Shown piece after piece: positions 12,618 to 24,479 of a stretch of DNA of 64,000 bases (the stretch's first letter is position 1; each line of letters starts with the position of its first letter). Origin of the DNA: Isoetes taiwanensis (lineage: Eukaryota > Streptophyta > Lycopodiopsida > Isoetales > Isoetaceae); the NCBI GenBank assembly GCA_021234155.1, contig JAJEKV010000005.1, forward strand, positions 6,617,216 to 6,681,215, written 5' to 3'. The notes under the pieces were generated by a model that ran no database searches, was not told where the DNA came from, and saw only the letters and a program-made list of their open reading frames with translations. Position numbers and translations under genes: made by a program.

Positions 12618-15600
12618 GCTAATTACTTACAACAGGAAAATGAAAATACAAGAAATGGATAGAGCTGAACCTGAAATGTGGGCTAGTCGGAAATGATTGC
12701 ACCACGGCATGGTAAGGAATACTGTGTGGATGAGACTCGACGGCTGCCATAGCTTGCCGGACACAAGGGCCAAGGGCCCTCCTAGCCATTTTTATTCATC
12801 CATGATCACCAGCCATAGCTACCAATATCTTCTTGTGGGTTGTTAGGGTTTTAGCGAAAGATAGGCTGATATCCGTAAACCGTAAAAATACGTTTATCAT
12901 AGAAAAACACCGTGTAATTTGAATATTGGGTCTTCGGAAATTTAGTCTAAGAAACTCCATGCAGTACTTTCATAATAAAAAAGCCTTTTAAATATTGCAA
13001 AAATACGAAGCAACAATCTGTTTTCACACTACATTTTTGCACAGAAGCAAAACAATTTTGCTGGATTAAAGTAAATGTTTTTCTTGCCATTTTAATATCC
13101 CCTTCTCCTTGAAATATTAATTCTTTCTATGCATAGATGAGACTGATCATGGCATTTGCATTAATGGGCAGAATGCTGCACTTTAGTTATACTACCAAAT
13201 TTTTGAATGAGAGCCGTTGAGGATGAATGACATACCCTTCAGAGCTGTCTAGTGTATGATCAAATCCGGACACGCTATATTGAGTTGGTCAGGCCTGGCC
13301 TCCCGCTGCATATGATATTGAGCACGACTAGTTTTTACTGTATATTTGAGTTCTAAACTGAATGCATTTGTATAATATAGTTCTAGCTTGTGGTAGGCAG
13401 AAATATAAGAGCCATATTATAATTGCTCTCTTAAATGTATCTTCCAATATTTTTTGCATTGGTAGCATCCCTAAAACCGTGGATGTGTCATAATAAATGT
13501 CTTGTACAGGATATTTTTATGTATAATTGGTGACATGATCTAGGAATCTGGATGCTCAGAGTTTTTGTTGCCATCAACATTGACTTCTATTCAGGTATTT
13601 TGTTAGTTTTCTTTTCCTTTTGAGTTGTTTCAAACTCGGTAACATTAATCTAATCGTATGAAATGCATATCACAGGGAGGTAATCCTTGATGCTTTGCGT
13701 CAAAAGTACTTCTGCATTATTGTGGATGTAGCTCATGAAAATAGCAAATACTAGAGTTGCACAGATAAAGCAGATCTACTATGTTGTTCCTCACAATTAT
13801 GTAAAGCAGACCATTTGGGATTGTCATAATTGGAAACATCTAATTTTCACTATGTTGTGAAGATAGTAATGCATAGGAAACTCAGTTTAATCCTAAATAA
13901 ACATATGAAAAAAATGTTTTGAATATATATAATATCATTACATATGTTTTTCACTTTGTTCATCAATTCCCCAAGGTTTTTAAGGTTATTAGGGCCTGAA
14001 GGGCCCAATTTTTTTTTCAAATATAACAAATAAAACACGACTACCATTAACATTAATTAAAACAAACCATTGTATCCAATACATTTAAATTAAATCCCCC
14101 CTGAAACCCCTGGTTTGGGTGCATATTCACACGGGGGGCTACATAAAGCAATGAGAGCCCCTAAAAACTAACAATACACGTACAAAATTAACACCATTAA
14201 CTACATTCCCTCAAACCTTATAGTATTTTGCAAACCTCAACATACAGTATACAAAAACTTGCACAGGCATACCCCACAAACGAGGATCGTTATGCACGGC
14301 AAGAAGTATAGTCCAAAGACTTGCTGGACTATGTGGACGGATATTTAGCTTAATATCACAGGATTTATTTTTCTTTCTGAAAGACGAAGAAAAATGTATC
14401 ATCACATATTGTGCATCTTAATGTTGCCTAGTAACAAGATCTGCGAGACTCATGAATCCTATATGATCTTGAAAACAAGGTGGACCTCTTCTTTTGAAGC
14501 TACTTTTCTTATGGCATTGGGATGCAAGAACCTGCTTTGCAGTATCATTTTCCCTCCCTTATTGATAGTGAATAGAAGTAGATATGTATGGACTTGCCAT
14601 GAAACATTCTTTTTTCATGTAATATCAGCATGTAAGTCTGCTTGAAAAAAAATGTCATATTTGTTTGGGTGTAGCAACAAAACTCCAATGCCTAAATGGC
14701 GAAAGGTTACTAGCCATCAAGAAATTTCATGTAGTCATCTAGGAAGTGGTGAGAATTAGACCACTCAATAACAAACAAGATGAAGAAGCCTCCATTTACA
14801 ACATAGTTGCAAGGGCAACCCACAGTGCATTAGCACTGTATTTCTTTTTGCCCACTACTTTTTCTCCCATGAAACACCCGCGTCAATTGTTATATGCAAG
14901 CATCTAACGAGAATATTCAATAGCATCTTGTTTGAATAGTTATACATGAGAATATTGCATGTATGCTATGGGAGTTGGAGGTAACTTCAATTGTCACTTT
15001 TTGGTAAAGACATGTGGCTGGAAACTAGACACAAAATTTGAACAAATTTTACCTCTACAATTTGAGCATCATTTACTAATAAGCTTCCAATATTTTTGTT
15101 TGGTATTGGTTGGGCCTAGATTTGATGCATGAATTGTATTCCAAATTGTCTGTGGAGGATATGTTTGTAGCGGTCTGAGCTGCTTGTTGGCAGGGAAAGA
15201 TAGTGGCCCGAAGATTACAGTATATGTGAATTTGGATTTGTGTTTGTATGGTGTCAATTTAGAAGGAAGTTTGGCTTTGGAAATCGGCTGGAGAGGTCTG
15301 GAAGGCATGCCACTGGAGAGGTCCAGGCTTGAGGTGACTGGCGAGATGAGAAGGGGTGGGTTGTTTGCGCAGAGCAGGGGCAGGTTGCTTTAGGCCGATT
15401 CTGATGAGGCTGATTGATAAGGCCGATGGTTATAGCAAAGCTTCCTGAAGCAATTGTCCAGTGGGCTAGTGTGGTGATGCTGTCGAGAAGCCCCGAAACC
15501 CTTTTGTCAGAGCTAAGCTTCTCCTGTTCGAGGTGGACGCCCCTGCTCCAGCACTTTACCTTTGTTTCTGTTCCAGCGCTCTACCTTTGTTTCTGGAGAT

Positions 15601-16118
15601 GAAGTGCACAAAGGCGCCGGTTTCAAAAGTTCCTTATCTATCATAAAGTTCGATGCTGTGATGGGCGTCGTGTAGGGTCCTAAGATTTTTTTCAATGACT
15701 TTTGGCTCTGATTATTCAGACTTGGGTGTAACATATAAGGCATAAAAGTAACACCATTTTTATGCTCAGATGTATACTCAAGTACGACTTCTGAGGAGCA
15801 TTTTATTGCATTGTTTGGTTATTTTAGGCAATACTAGATTTGATGTGCTATATTCCCTTTTCTTTAACCTTTAGATTATTGGAGGAATTATGTTTTGAGT
15901 TTTGTAAGTAGTGTGTCCACTTGATATTTCAGTTTTGGAATCCATCTCAAGCATGGAGATTGCATACCATCCAGAATATTCTAGGTCGAAGGCAAGTTGG
16001 AAGTCCCGATAAAAGGATTAGTGATAAGGTAAGGTTATCGGTCTGGTCGAGGCTGATAACCAAAAATGCGTGACCGAGGCTAGATGTCCGAGGCCAGATA
16101 TTTGCACGTAAGGCCAGA
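12618..16118. other. intergenic stretch with no supported gene
   Basis: AT-rich sequence between the intact PPR gene and its broken copy. 12840-12960 is the 5' flank shared with the duplicate (see 17707-18110). Open frames of 60-83 codons occur on both strands but are unspliced, have unremarkable composition and match nothing I recognise. No tRNA, inverted terminal repeat or transposase fragment was seen. Confidence 0.6.
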
Positions 16119-17477
16119 TATACTGCCACACGCTTTTAGAATGCTTGAAAATGTCATTTCATCTGGTTTTATACCTTTCTGCTGCATGCTTTCATAACAA
16201 TCTAGAGCAAGAAATCCCTCATCATGCTAGACATAGCCAGCAATTATTGCACCCCAATTATTGCACCCCATGACACTACATTTTGACTTGGCAACATGTC
16301 AAAGACACGCCGTGCCTGATCTAACCTTCCACATTTAGTGTACATATCGACATTGAGCTTCCAACAAAAGCATCGGATTCAATTTGCCCATGGATACGTC
16401 TACCTTGGTCTATGGTCCCTATGCTACCGCATGCTTTCAAAACGCTCAAGAATGTGATGTTTTGTGGTTTTATTCCCTCATCCTGTATATCTCCAAAATA
16501 CTTTAGGGCAGGAAGGCCTTTGCCTTGTTGTGCATATCCAGCAATTATTGCATTCCATGATACTATATCACGATTTTGCAACGTGTTAAAAATCTGGTCT
16601 GCTTTATCCAAACACTCACATTTAGCATACATATCAATGAGTGTATTCCCTACAAAAAGATCAGACTCAAGTCCCTGGCTAACTATTTGTTCATGAATGT
16701 CTTGCCCCTGACTTAAAGCTCCAGAGATACTATAGGCTTTCAAGATAGTTGAAAATGTGACTTTATCTGGCTTTATGCCCTGGTCTTGCATTTTTCGAAA
16801 GCATTCTAGGGCAGAAAGGCCTTTATCATGCTGAACATAACCAGCAATAATTATATTCCATGAAATTGCATCTCTATTTTCCAATTTCTTAAATACTTCG
16901 TACGCCTCATTTAAACTCCCACATTTAGCATACATATCAACAAGAGCACTTCCTACAACCTCATCGGACTCAAGGCCACTTTTGATAATTTGGTCGTGTA
17001 TGAGCCTACCTTGGTTACAGTTTGAAGTCGCAGTACACGCTTGCATATATCTGTTACTCTTTCCCTCTAGCTCTAACATGTTCTCATACATTGGAGGGCA
17101 ATTTCCCCTTGCTCAAGCTTAGCATGAGCTGCAATAATTGCATTCCATGTATATTCAGTTGGGCTTTCCACTTTCTAGAATGCTTGAGCTGCTTCATCTA
17201 AACTTCCACAAGTTCCGAATAGCCGAATGAGGTGATCCGACAGGACAGGGATTAAATCAAGGCCGGTATGAAACATCAGTGATTGCAGCCTCCTACCACA
17301 TTCTAAGTTTTGGTATTTCATGTATTCCTGCAAGAGGGAGTAAGCACGTTCTCTAGATACAAAAATTCCCTGCTGCTGCATAATCTCTTCGGCCTTAAGG
17401 GCCTCGTGAAGCCATTTCTCCTTGCTCAGATCTTCAAAGGATATGCTCATTGTAAAATCCAAGACTATGACAACCAT
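16119..17477 (-). pseudogene. truncated duplicate of the PPR-DYW gene
   Basis: Near-identical copy of the 5' half of the 9864-12617 gene. It corresponds to roughly 11245-12617; the sequence starting at 16121 matches 11247 onward. All E and DYW coding sequence is missing. Lesions: a TGG-to-TAG change makes the N-terminal reading frame stop at AQAF (17175); small deletions near 17091 shift frame and remove part of the first full P motif (parent NRYVYVAALQAC, here NRYMQAC); another stop and a local duplication of the words for ATTGCACCCC occur near 16240-16270; and a deletion at 16380 removes four residues of a helix. A longest surviving frame of 256 codons spans 16321-17091. It cannot make an editing factor. 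It could yield antisense or small RNA against the parent, but that is only a possibility. Confidence 0.92.
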
Positions 17478-17751
17478 GCTAATTACTTACAACGGGAAAA
17501 TGAAAATACAAGAAATGGACAGAGCTGAACCTGAAATGGGGGCTAGTCGAAAATAATTGCGCAACGGCCTGGTAAGGAATACTGCGTGAATGAGACTCGA
17601 CGGCTGCCATAGCTTGCCGGACATAAGCCCTCCTAGCCATTTTTATTCATCCGTGATCGCCAGCCATAGCTACCAATGTGATGCACTGATATATTTATTT
17701 CTTGTGGGTTGTTAGGGTTTTAGCGAAAGATAGGCTGATATCCGTAAACCG

Positions 17752-18026
17752 GAAAAGACCATTGGACCTCATTATCCCTTCCCATCCAATCCGGTCACGA
17801 CATGTGACACGCATCTTTGTCTAAAAGTCGAGGAAGAACTCCGTTATCTTACCCTGCATTCCATGGATCTTACGCTAAATTCAGCCATATAATGAAGCGC
17901 AATGGGTATTTTCCGTTATGCCAAAGGCCTGCTTGCTGTTTTCTGGCCGGTCAAGCTGGCCTCTGCATTTCGCGCGTCGGCCATCTTTCCTGGCCAGAAA
18001 ACAGCCCGAGGGGGCTTTCCCTTATA
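17752..18026. mobile_element. 275-bp insertion in the PPR duplicate's flank, with internal inverted repeat
   Basis: Absent from the equivalent position (about 12885) of the parent locus. It holds a perfect 14-bp inverted repeat, GCTGTTTTCTGGCC at 17935-17948 and GGCCAGAAAACAGC at 17992-18005, enclosing a C/G-richer 43-bp loop. No clear terminal inverted repeats or target duplication were found at its edges, so it could be a non-autonomous element or sequence lost from the parent. Confidence 0.5.
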
Positions 18027-18110
18027 TGTAAAAATGCATTTATCATACCGTGTAATTTAAGTTGGGTCTTCACAAATTTAGTCTAAAAAACTACAAGCAT
18101 TACTTTTATT

Positions 18111-18270
18111 AATGATAATGATAATGATAGTGATAGTGATAGTGATAGTGATAGTGATAGTGATAGTGATAGTGATAGTGATAGTGATAGTGATAGTGAT
18201 AGTGATAGTGATAGTGATAGTGATAGTGATAGTGATAGTGATAGTGATAGTGATAGTGATAATGATAATG
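18111..18270. repeat. hexanucleotide microsatellite (GTGATA)n with ATGATA variants at both ends
   Basis: About 26 units. Both the first and last units carry an A-for-G variant (AATGATAATG). Long open frames across it (SL or HY dipeptide runs on the minus strand) are artefacts of the repeat. Confidence 0.97.
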
Positions 18271-18608
18271 GTGTCTGTCTGTCGGTGACTCCACCCATAT
18301 CAGACGGCCGAGGAAGTGCCAATGTGGTGCCATCTTGACCAGATCGTGGGCACAAGTAAACACATGAATAGTCAGGAAGAATGGCGAGCTTTCTAGAAGG
18401 TACTCTGGAATTTTTGGGAGCTTCAATAGAGCTCGGGAATGTTCTAGATGGCTTCGTGTTTTGGTTAAAAAGGGAGCAGCGGGGCGACCATTGCTTCAGG
18501 CTCAAAAAACAGTATCAGGTTTTGACGATTTTGTAAGATACCTATATGAGCTAGGTATTTCATGCTTCAATTCGAAGTTTTGGGCTTATAGAATGCACAA
18601 CGCTCCAC

Positions 18609-18768
18609 CCTGCCGTACAAAGCACACACAGGCCAAACATAAGCGGAAAGTAGAAGGGGCGAAGCAAAGCAAATAGGTATGCCACTGTCCTGCCGTACAA
18701 AGCACACACAGGCCAAACATAAGCAGAAAGTAGAAGGGGCGAAGCAAAGCAAATAGGTATGCCTAATT
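18609..18768. repeat. 80-bp tandem duplication
   Basis: Copies start at 18609 and 18689 (CCTGCCGTACAAAGCACACA) and differ at only about one position until they diverge after GGTATGCC. A more diverged relative sits at 20098-20170 (TAGAAGGGGCCAAGCAAAG). Confidence 0.9.
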
Positions 18769-19040
18769 TTGGTCTGATTGAATTCTGTTAAAATTTCTAC
18801 TGGGGTTTCAATCTTTGCATAAAAGAATGGTTCAAAGGTAAAATTTGCGGTTCAACTCATTGGAAACCAACCTGCACATGTTCGAATCCTGTTGTTGACG
18901 ACAATTATTTGTAAAATGTTACTAGTAGACTTATACATTCTTTGTAGTTTTGGCGTAGTTTGAAGAATTACACTCCATACTCTCGCCAACATATTGCTAA
19001 AATGTTTCTTAGAGTTAAAAGAACTTTAGCCATAGCCCTT

Positions 19041-19122
19041 GTCAACATGTCCGAGTGGTTAAGGAGACAGGCTTGAAATTTGTTGGGTTCTACCTGCACA
19101 AGTTGGAGTCCTATTGTTGATG
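19041..19122 (+). pseudogene. tRNA-Ser(UGA)-like pseudogene
   Basis: Acceptor arms GTCAACA and TGTTGAT pair with one wobble. The D-arm region TCCGAGTGGTTAAGG is typical of plant tRNA-Ser. The anticodon loop CTTGAAA gives anticodon TGA, with a long variable arm. The T loop is damaged (AGTTGGAGTCC in place of GGTTCGAATCC). Probably not functional. Confidence 0.75.
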
Positions 19123-19263
19123 AAAAATTGTTTGTAAAAGGTTATTAGTAGGCTTATACATTCTTTGTAGCTTGGCGTATTTTGAAGAATTTCATGCCAT
19201 ACTCTCTCCAACATATTGCTAAAATGCTCTCTTAGAATTAAAAGAACTTTAGCCGTAGCACTT

Positions 19264-19341
19264 GTCAACATGTTTGTATGGTTGAGACAGACTCGAAATC
19301 TGTTGGGTTCTACTTGCACAAGTTCGAATCCTGTTGGTGAG
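19264..19341 (+). pseudogene. tRNA-Ser-like pseudogene, anticodon CGA
   Basis: Same family as the copy at 19041. Four bases are lost from the D region, the anticodon loop is CTCGAAA, the B box is nearly intact (AGTTCGAATCC), and the 3' acceptor side is degraded (TGTTGGTGA). It can no longer form a good acceptor stem. Confidence 0.7.
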
Positions 19342-19435
19342 GACAAATTGTTTGTAGAAGGTTATTAGTAGGCTTATACATTATTTGCAGCTTGGCGTAT
19401 TTTGAAGAATTTCACTCCATACTCTCGCCAACATA

Positions 19436-21408
19436 TTTCTGTTCTTTAAGATATTAGTTTTGGGTTGTACCAGTATGAGGTTCAAATTATAATGTTCAAC
19501 CCATATGGAACAAATCCTAATGGGCATATAATGCGACTTTAGACATTATTTTATCTTGCATCTGTATTTGCCATAGCCAAGCTTACGATTTATTGCAGGG
19601 TTTGATTTTGAGATATTGTTCAGCTTAGTGGGTGCCTTCAAAATCTTCAGCAACTTATTCTTAGCCATAGCCAAGATTGCCCAAATGCAAATTTAGTATG
19701 GCTGCTTAAGATCGTCCATGTTTTTTAGAATACTTGCATTTAACTTTTGGGCAACAGGCAACACGTAGGCATGGATTTGCTCAGGCTTTAAGATCTAGCA
19801 CCCAACTCTTCCTAATCTCTATACATTCTCTTGCTCTGTCTTGCCATGAATATCTAGAACCTAAACTTCTAATCTAGAGGAGCTTCAGCAGGGGTGCTGT
19901 GAGTTTAGGAGAGAGTGTCTTAGCATGTACAAGTCTAGATGCTGCTCTTTTGGCCTCGGGTTTTGAGCAAGAGAAATACCTCAACAGTTGTTCAGACGGC
20001 GAAAAGAAAAGGTTGAGGTTCATTTTTTCTATCATGTGGCTTCAGAAGGTGTGTTCTTGAAACATCAGTTAAAGCAAGGATGCAAGTGTTAATGCTGAAA
20101 TGAAGCGTGCACAACCCAAACATAGGCTTCGAGCCAGTAATAAATAGAAGGGGCCAAGCAAAGAAAAAAACCCAGGTGCACCACTGCGCAACCCATGTTT
20201 ACAGAGATTGATTCGCTTGGGAATATTGTTTTTTTTGCATCTGTACATAAGGGCAAACGGATGCAACTCTAAACCTTCGAATCGGTCTGATCTGCGCTAT
20301 GGCAATTTGCTATGCCCAATTTTGGTTTCATTCAATCCCACTAATATTGCATCTGTTGAAAGTTTGGCATTTAAGTCTTTATCTATATTCGGTTTAACAA
20401 GCAATTGTCTCCATCGTTCCCGTATTGTAGTCCGTCATAGATAAAGTAAGCATGTGTATAGATGAAGTGCATGCAACCCAACAAGCTTACACATATGAAA
20501 TATACACGCAGAGAAACATTGCATGCAAGGGACAAATCCTAAAGAAAGAGCTTTCTCAATCCATTACCAAAGAGGCATTTATATGACCTTGAGATGGTTG
20601 AGTTGTAATTTTTTCTGTAACCCGTGAAGTGTTTTAAAAGATAGAGCCTATCCATACTCTTGTGGAATGAATATCACAAAGTCCTTATGATTTTACACAT
20701 ATCAATTTATTTGGTTACACTCAAGGGCATGGGCAATGGTGCCAATTTTAATTTATGCCTAGTGAGAATACATTGAACATTGGAAGCATCATGTATATCA
20801 TGTCTCAGTACATCTTGCTCAATCAAAATACTGACTTGTTTAATTTTCAAGGGAGAATCCAATTGACAATTATTGTTGTGAGACATTTCCCATGTAAGGG
20901 CCCACTTGCATAACTTTTTTGATCTATGTCTTGTGTGCTTTGAAACCATTTTTCGTATGGGAAAAGCTTAGGGTGGGGTTGCCCGCTTCCGCGGAAGTAC
21001 CATACCCTGTGGTACCAAAGTACCCTTACCTCACTGTCCCATTCCCCCTCCCAACGCGTGGCAAGTGATGCTCGTTCGTCACCCCTGAACCCACGCTGCC
21101 CGTACCAGGGACCCATCCTTCGCGCACTAGAGTACCCCCCATTGTGGCCATCCCGAGGCATGATTCAATGCTGGGGGCTGGAATTGGGGGGCTAATTCCA
21201 GCCATAATCGCCTTGAACGAGATGGATTATCAAGATTACCCACCTGGCTCGAGCAATTCCATCAACAATTTCTCAATCCGGCCAAGAATCAAGCATGTCC
21301 CCTGTTTTCGCTGCACACTGGAGCGATGATGTCGACTAGGGCCCGACCACAGATCGATGCCACAGTTCCGAGCACTGACAGACCAACGGCGGCGGCTAGC
21401 AAACAGCT
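19436..21408. other. no supported gene
   Basis: No coding sequence was recognised. Two small palindromes occur in the more C/G-rich part that leads into the Pogo-like element: CTTCCGCGGAAG near 20987, and a 10-bp stem GGCTGGAATT/AATTCCAGCC at 21176-21185 and 21194-21203 with an 8-nt loop. They may belong to the element's 5' region, but I could not define its terminal inverted repeats. Confidence 0.5.
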
Positions 21409-23575
21409 TTGTGTGTCCAAAGCCAAGAAGAAAGGGGCATTAGCGGATCTGCACCTGCAATGCCAAGGAGACCAACAAAGCGAGGACAATGGACGGAGGA
21501 AGAGGTGTCGACAGCACTTGACGAGGTAAGTGAGAATGGAATTTCAATTAGAAGGGCATCTAGACGGTCAGGCATACTAGAGTCGTCTATCAGGGATTGG
21601 CTATATGGGCAGATTTCCAAAAAGAAATGCAAGGCATCCCCAGATCCTGACACCAGCCCAAGATAAGGAATTGATTGATTGGGCAATAGGCAGGGCAGAA
21701 CAGGGAATGGGCGTGACTCTCAGCAATCAGCTTGGATGACCACTAAATTGTTTAAGTCATGGCTATCTCATTTTAGTCTAGAGTCCCTGGAGGGATGTCA
21801 CCTAATCAGCCTCATCTCATACTGGATGTCATCCTTGCTGCCAAAGAGATGGGTATACATTTTGCCCTATTACCTGCTCACACATCGCATAGGCTACAAC
21901 CACTAGATGTATCTTGCTTTGCACCATTCAAAGCTGCATTCAAAAGACTAAGGGCAGACTATATGGTGAGGAAGGATGGGACTGAACCAAAGAGGGAAGA
22001 CATAGCTGAACTCATTTCCCAGGCCATTGCAGCTGGTCTAACAGTGTCCAACATAAAGGCAGGTTTTTATGGCAACTGGAATATGGCCATTTAACCCAAC
22101 AAAAGTGGTTTCTGGAAGGGAAGGATCAAGGTTTGCAAGGGAAGATGTGTATGTGCCAGCACCACCCATTGGACAACCATCAACTGAGGTTGTAGATGAA
22201 CATGAGAATGTTGTACCTAATGTCTTGCATGAGAATGTTGTACCTAATGTCTTGCATTAACCATTGGAGCAATTTGAGGGTTGTGTGCAGGGCATGGATA
22301 TGGAAACCAATGTTGTAGAGGGCTACAACATGCAAGAAGTGGATCTACAATGGGAAGAACATGTCCAGGCGTCACATGAACATGATGGTGCTACACATGG
22401 GACCATGCAGCAGGTCCTCCTCCACCAGCCTATAGGAAATGATTGTGGCCAAACCTCACAGGTCCAAGCAGAGCCAAATACACAAGGAACATCCTCGAGA
22501 AGGAGAGGCATTGCTCCTAATCTGCATGGTAGAGTTCATATCAGCAGTGATGGCTTCTGCCAAGCTCTTGCAGCAGAGAAGACAAGAAGGGAAGAGGCTG
22601 AAAGGCTTAAGAGGGAGCAGGTAGCCCTCAAGAAGATTGAGGCCGCAAAGAGGAGGGTAGAGAAAGAGGAGGCCAACAGAAGGGCTGCTGCAAACAGGGC
22701 AGAAAGGGAGAGTAGAAAGCAAGCAGAGTCCTTGTATGAGGCCTCCACTAAGAGGCTGAGGGATTTCATGTATCCAGCTGGCCAATCAAGAGTTCGGGCT
22801 GTATTTGGTTGCCAAAGACCACTAAATGAGGCTGCAAAGCTGGCTGTTAGGCTCAGGCTGAAAGGCAAACAGGGGAGTTTAAGTCCTATTCATTGCAGTG
22901 CACCTGGACATAATGTGGATGAGGATAATTCTGAGGCCTATGTTTCGAGCAGCCAACCAAACAACCTACTAGAGACACAAGATGTGGAGTGCAGTCTCGA
23001 AGACACTCACTTATGTGAGGGAGACGAGGTCAACCCTCAGTCAATCAGCATAGAGGGGTGTATTCCTTTGGTCAGACCTACAGCAAACAAGGTAAGCAAC
23101 ATTAGGAGCCCCTTGAAGAGATGGGATCTTGCCAGCAGTCAAAGACAGTTCAGCCCTCTTGCATGCTCCTTGAGGATGGACACACAAGGTTGGATTAACT
23201 ATGCTGCAGCCAACACAGGACCAGGAAATGAAGGTGTGTCTGCAATTGACAAGGCCAGGCACTGGAATAGGGGTAGATGCCCAAGCCCTTGCAACAGCAC
23301 GTGGCATGGATGAGGGTTTCTTCAAGGTTTGGAGAGCAGACATGGCGGGGGCATAACTCCTTTTATATACAATTCGTTCAATATAGCATTTGGTAACACC
23401 TCTGTCTATGCAGGTCCAAAGAGGCTACACCAGCCATTTCCTTGAACCAGAATGTTACAGATAAGGTATGTCATCTGCTGGCCTGTGATTTGGGATGGAC
23501 AAACCTGTGTGCCTTATTACTAAATCCTGTCAATTAATGCAGGGTGATTATGACTCGGACGAGACAGTAGAATAA
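21409..23575 (+). pseudogene. Pogo/CENP-B-like (Tc1/mariner superfamily) transposase, internally deleted
   Basis: Start probably at 21460 (MPRRPTKRGQW). Pieces in order: a pipsqueak-type HTH (SIRRASRRSGILESSIRDWL); after a 1-nt shift, ELIDWAIGRAEQGMGVT; then a large deletion that removes the CENP-B HTH and the first catalytic Asp; then WLSHFSLESL; then LILD joined directly to VILAAKEMG, so the GHGSH part of the second motif is gone. The third-Asp motif survives (TSHRLQPLDVSCF). A T-run insertion near 22062 shifts GFMATGIWPFNPTK. After an in-frame TAA at 22258 comes a coiled-coil tail (22500-22800; EEAERLKREQVALKKIEAAK). Two small exons, 23414-23465 and 23543-23575, could encode an acidic end (GDYDSDETVE). 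It cannot transpose by itself. Confidence 0.85.
22201..22254 (+). repeat. 27-bp in-frame tandem duplication inside the Pogo-like gene
   Basis: Two identical 27-bp units encode HENVVPNVL twice, immediately before the in-frame TAA at 22258. Confidence 0.95.
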
Positions 23576-24479
23576 TAAAAGATATAGCCTACTTAATGGC
23601 CAAAGAAGACATGATAGAAAGATAAAGACAAAACTGTATGTGGTATCAGATTTTGTAATTGCAATAATATATTCCATTCAAAGTGCCTCTCAGGCAAATA
23701 CATTGTTGCTTCCACAAAATGAGATGCTTGAAGCCCTAATTAATCTCAGAAAGGCGTCCCAGATCTACGAATCTGAGGCGCTCCACTTGCTACAAGCCCT
23801 TGACAGTAGATAAGCAGGACTCCGGGGATCTGTAGGCTAATGTCTTCCCAGCGATCTCCCTTTTTACAAATAGGGAAAAAACAAGGGAAGGACAAAAATA
23901 GGGGAAGGCTTTCTTTATATTTCTTGATCTTGAAGCTTTGATGCCTTGCCATATTTCTGAGAGTCGGAGTTGTAGCACATCCATGAAGATGCATGATCCA
24001 GATGGGTCGGATTTTGATCTGCAGAGCCTATAAAATAGTAGAGAGGGATTTTGAAGTGGATTCGAACTCAATTTCCACCTCCGATGGAATGGAAAAGCAG
24101 AGGATATTTGGGAGCATGTCCCAAAAATAGGAGATTTCTCACGGCAAAAACAGAGGCTTGTGCGTGTCATCAAACAGGGCTAGTTCCCTGGGCTGCTTCT
24201 TGATCTGCTCTGCACCACTCTAGAACTCTCCCCTCTACAAAAGCAGGGGATTGCTCCCTTCTTTGCAACAAAACTTGCACTGTGACTGGGAAACTTGTCA
24301 AAAATATTGTCTCAGGAATGTGGGAGGCCAACTTCCATTCCGGATTGGAGAGCATGCCACATGGCATCACGAGAATAACCTTCAGCAAAAAAATGCTGAC
24401 AAACTTCCATGCTGTATATTTAAAGCAATTCTAAAAACAACATAAGCTCGCCTAGGTTTGTCCTTCGAACAACCTAAAA
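23576..24479. other. no supported gene
   Basis: Short overlapping open frames on both strands, none with a recognisable domain. It may include the 3' untranslated part of the Pogo-like element. Confidence 0.5.

Larger units (their letters stand above)
16119..18110. repeat. segmental duplication of the PPR gene and its 5' flank
   Basis: Beyond the coding part, 17478-17751 matches 12618-12889, including the shared words GTTAGGGTTTTAGCGAAAG and GCTGATATCCGTAAACCG. 18027-18110 matches 12885-12975 (ACCGTGTAATTT, AAATTTAGTCTAA). The match is interrupted in the copy by 17752-18026. The left break is abrupt at about 16119, inside a PPR motif. Confidence 0.88.
18868..19435 (+). repeat. tandem array of about 220-bp units headed by tRNA-Ser-like sequence
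   Basis: Three units: 18868-19040 (lacks the 5' tRNA half), 19041-19263, and 19264-19435. Each has a tRNA-Ser-like head and a shared tail of about 140 bp, with words such as TTAGTAGGCTTATACATT, GAAGAATTTCA and CTCGCCAACATATTGCTAAAATG. This is the layout of a tRNA-derived SINE, but the units are head to tail and no poly-A or simple 3' tail separates them. Confidence 0.8.

Noticed and set aside
10036-12662. Several plus-strand open frames of 70-115 codons
   Set aside because: Shadows opposite the PPR gene; they recur with its repeat period.
15069-15743. Overlapping open frames on both strands near 15.1-15.7 kb
   Set aside because: No domain, no splice support, opposite-strand overlap.
18083-18505. 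Long minus-strand open frames of SL or HY dipeptides
   Set aside because: Translation of the hexamer microsatellite; no start context or conserved flank.
22323-22868. Minus-strand frames of about 110 codons
   Set aside because: Opposite the charged coiled-coil coding region, whose codon bias leaves the other strand open.
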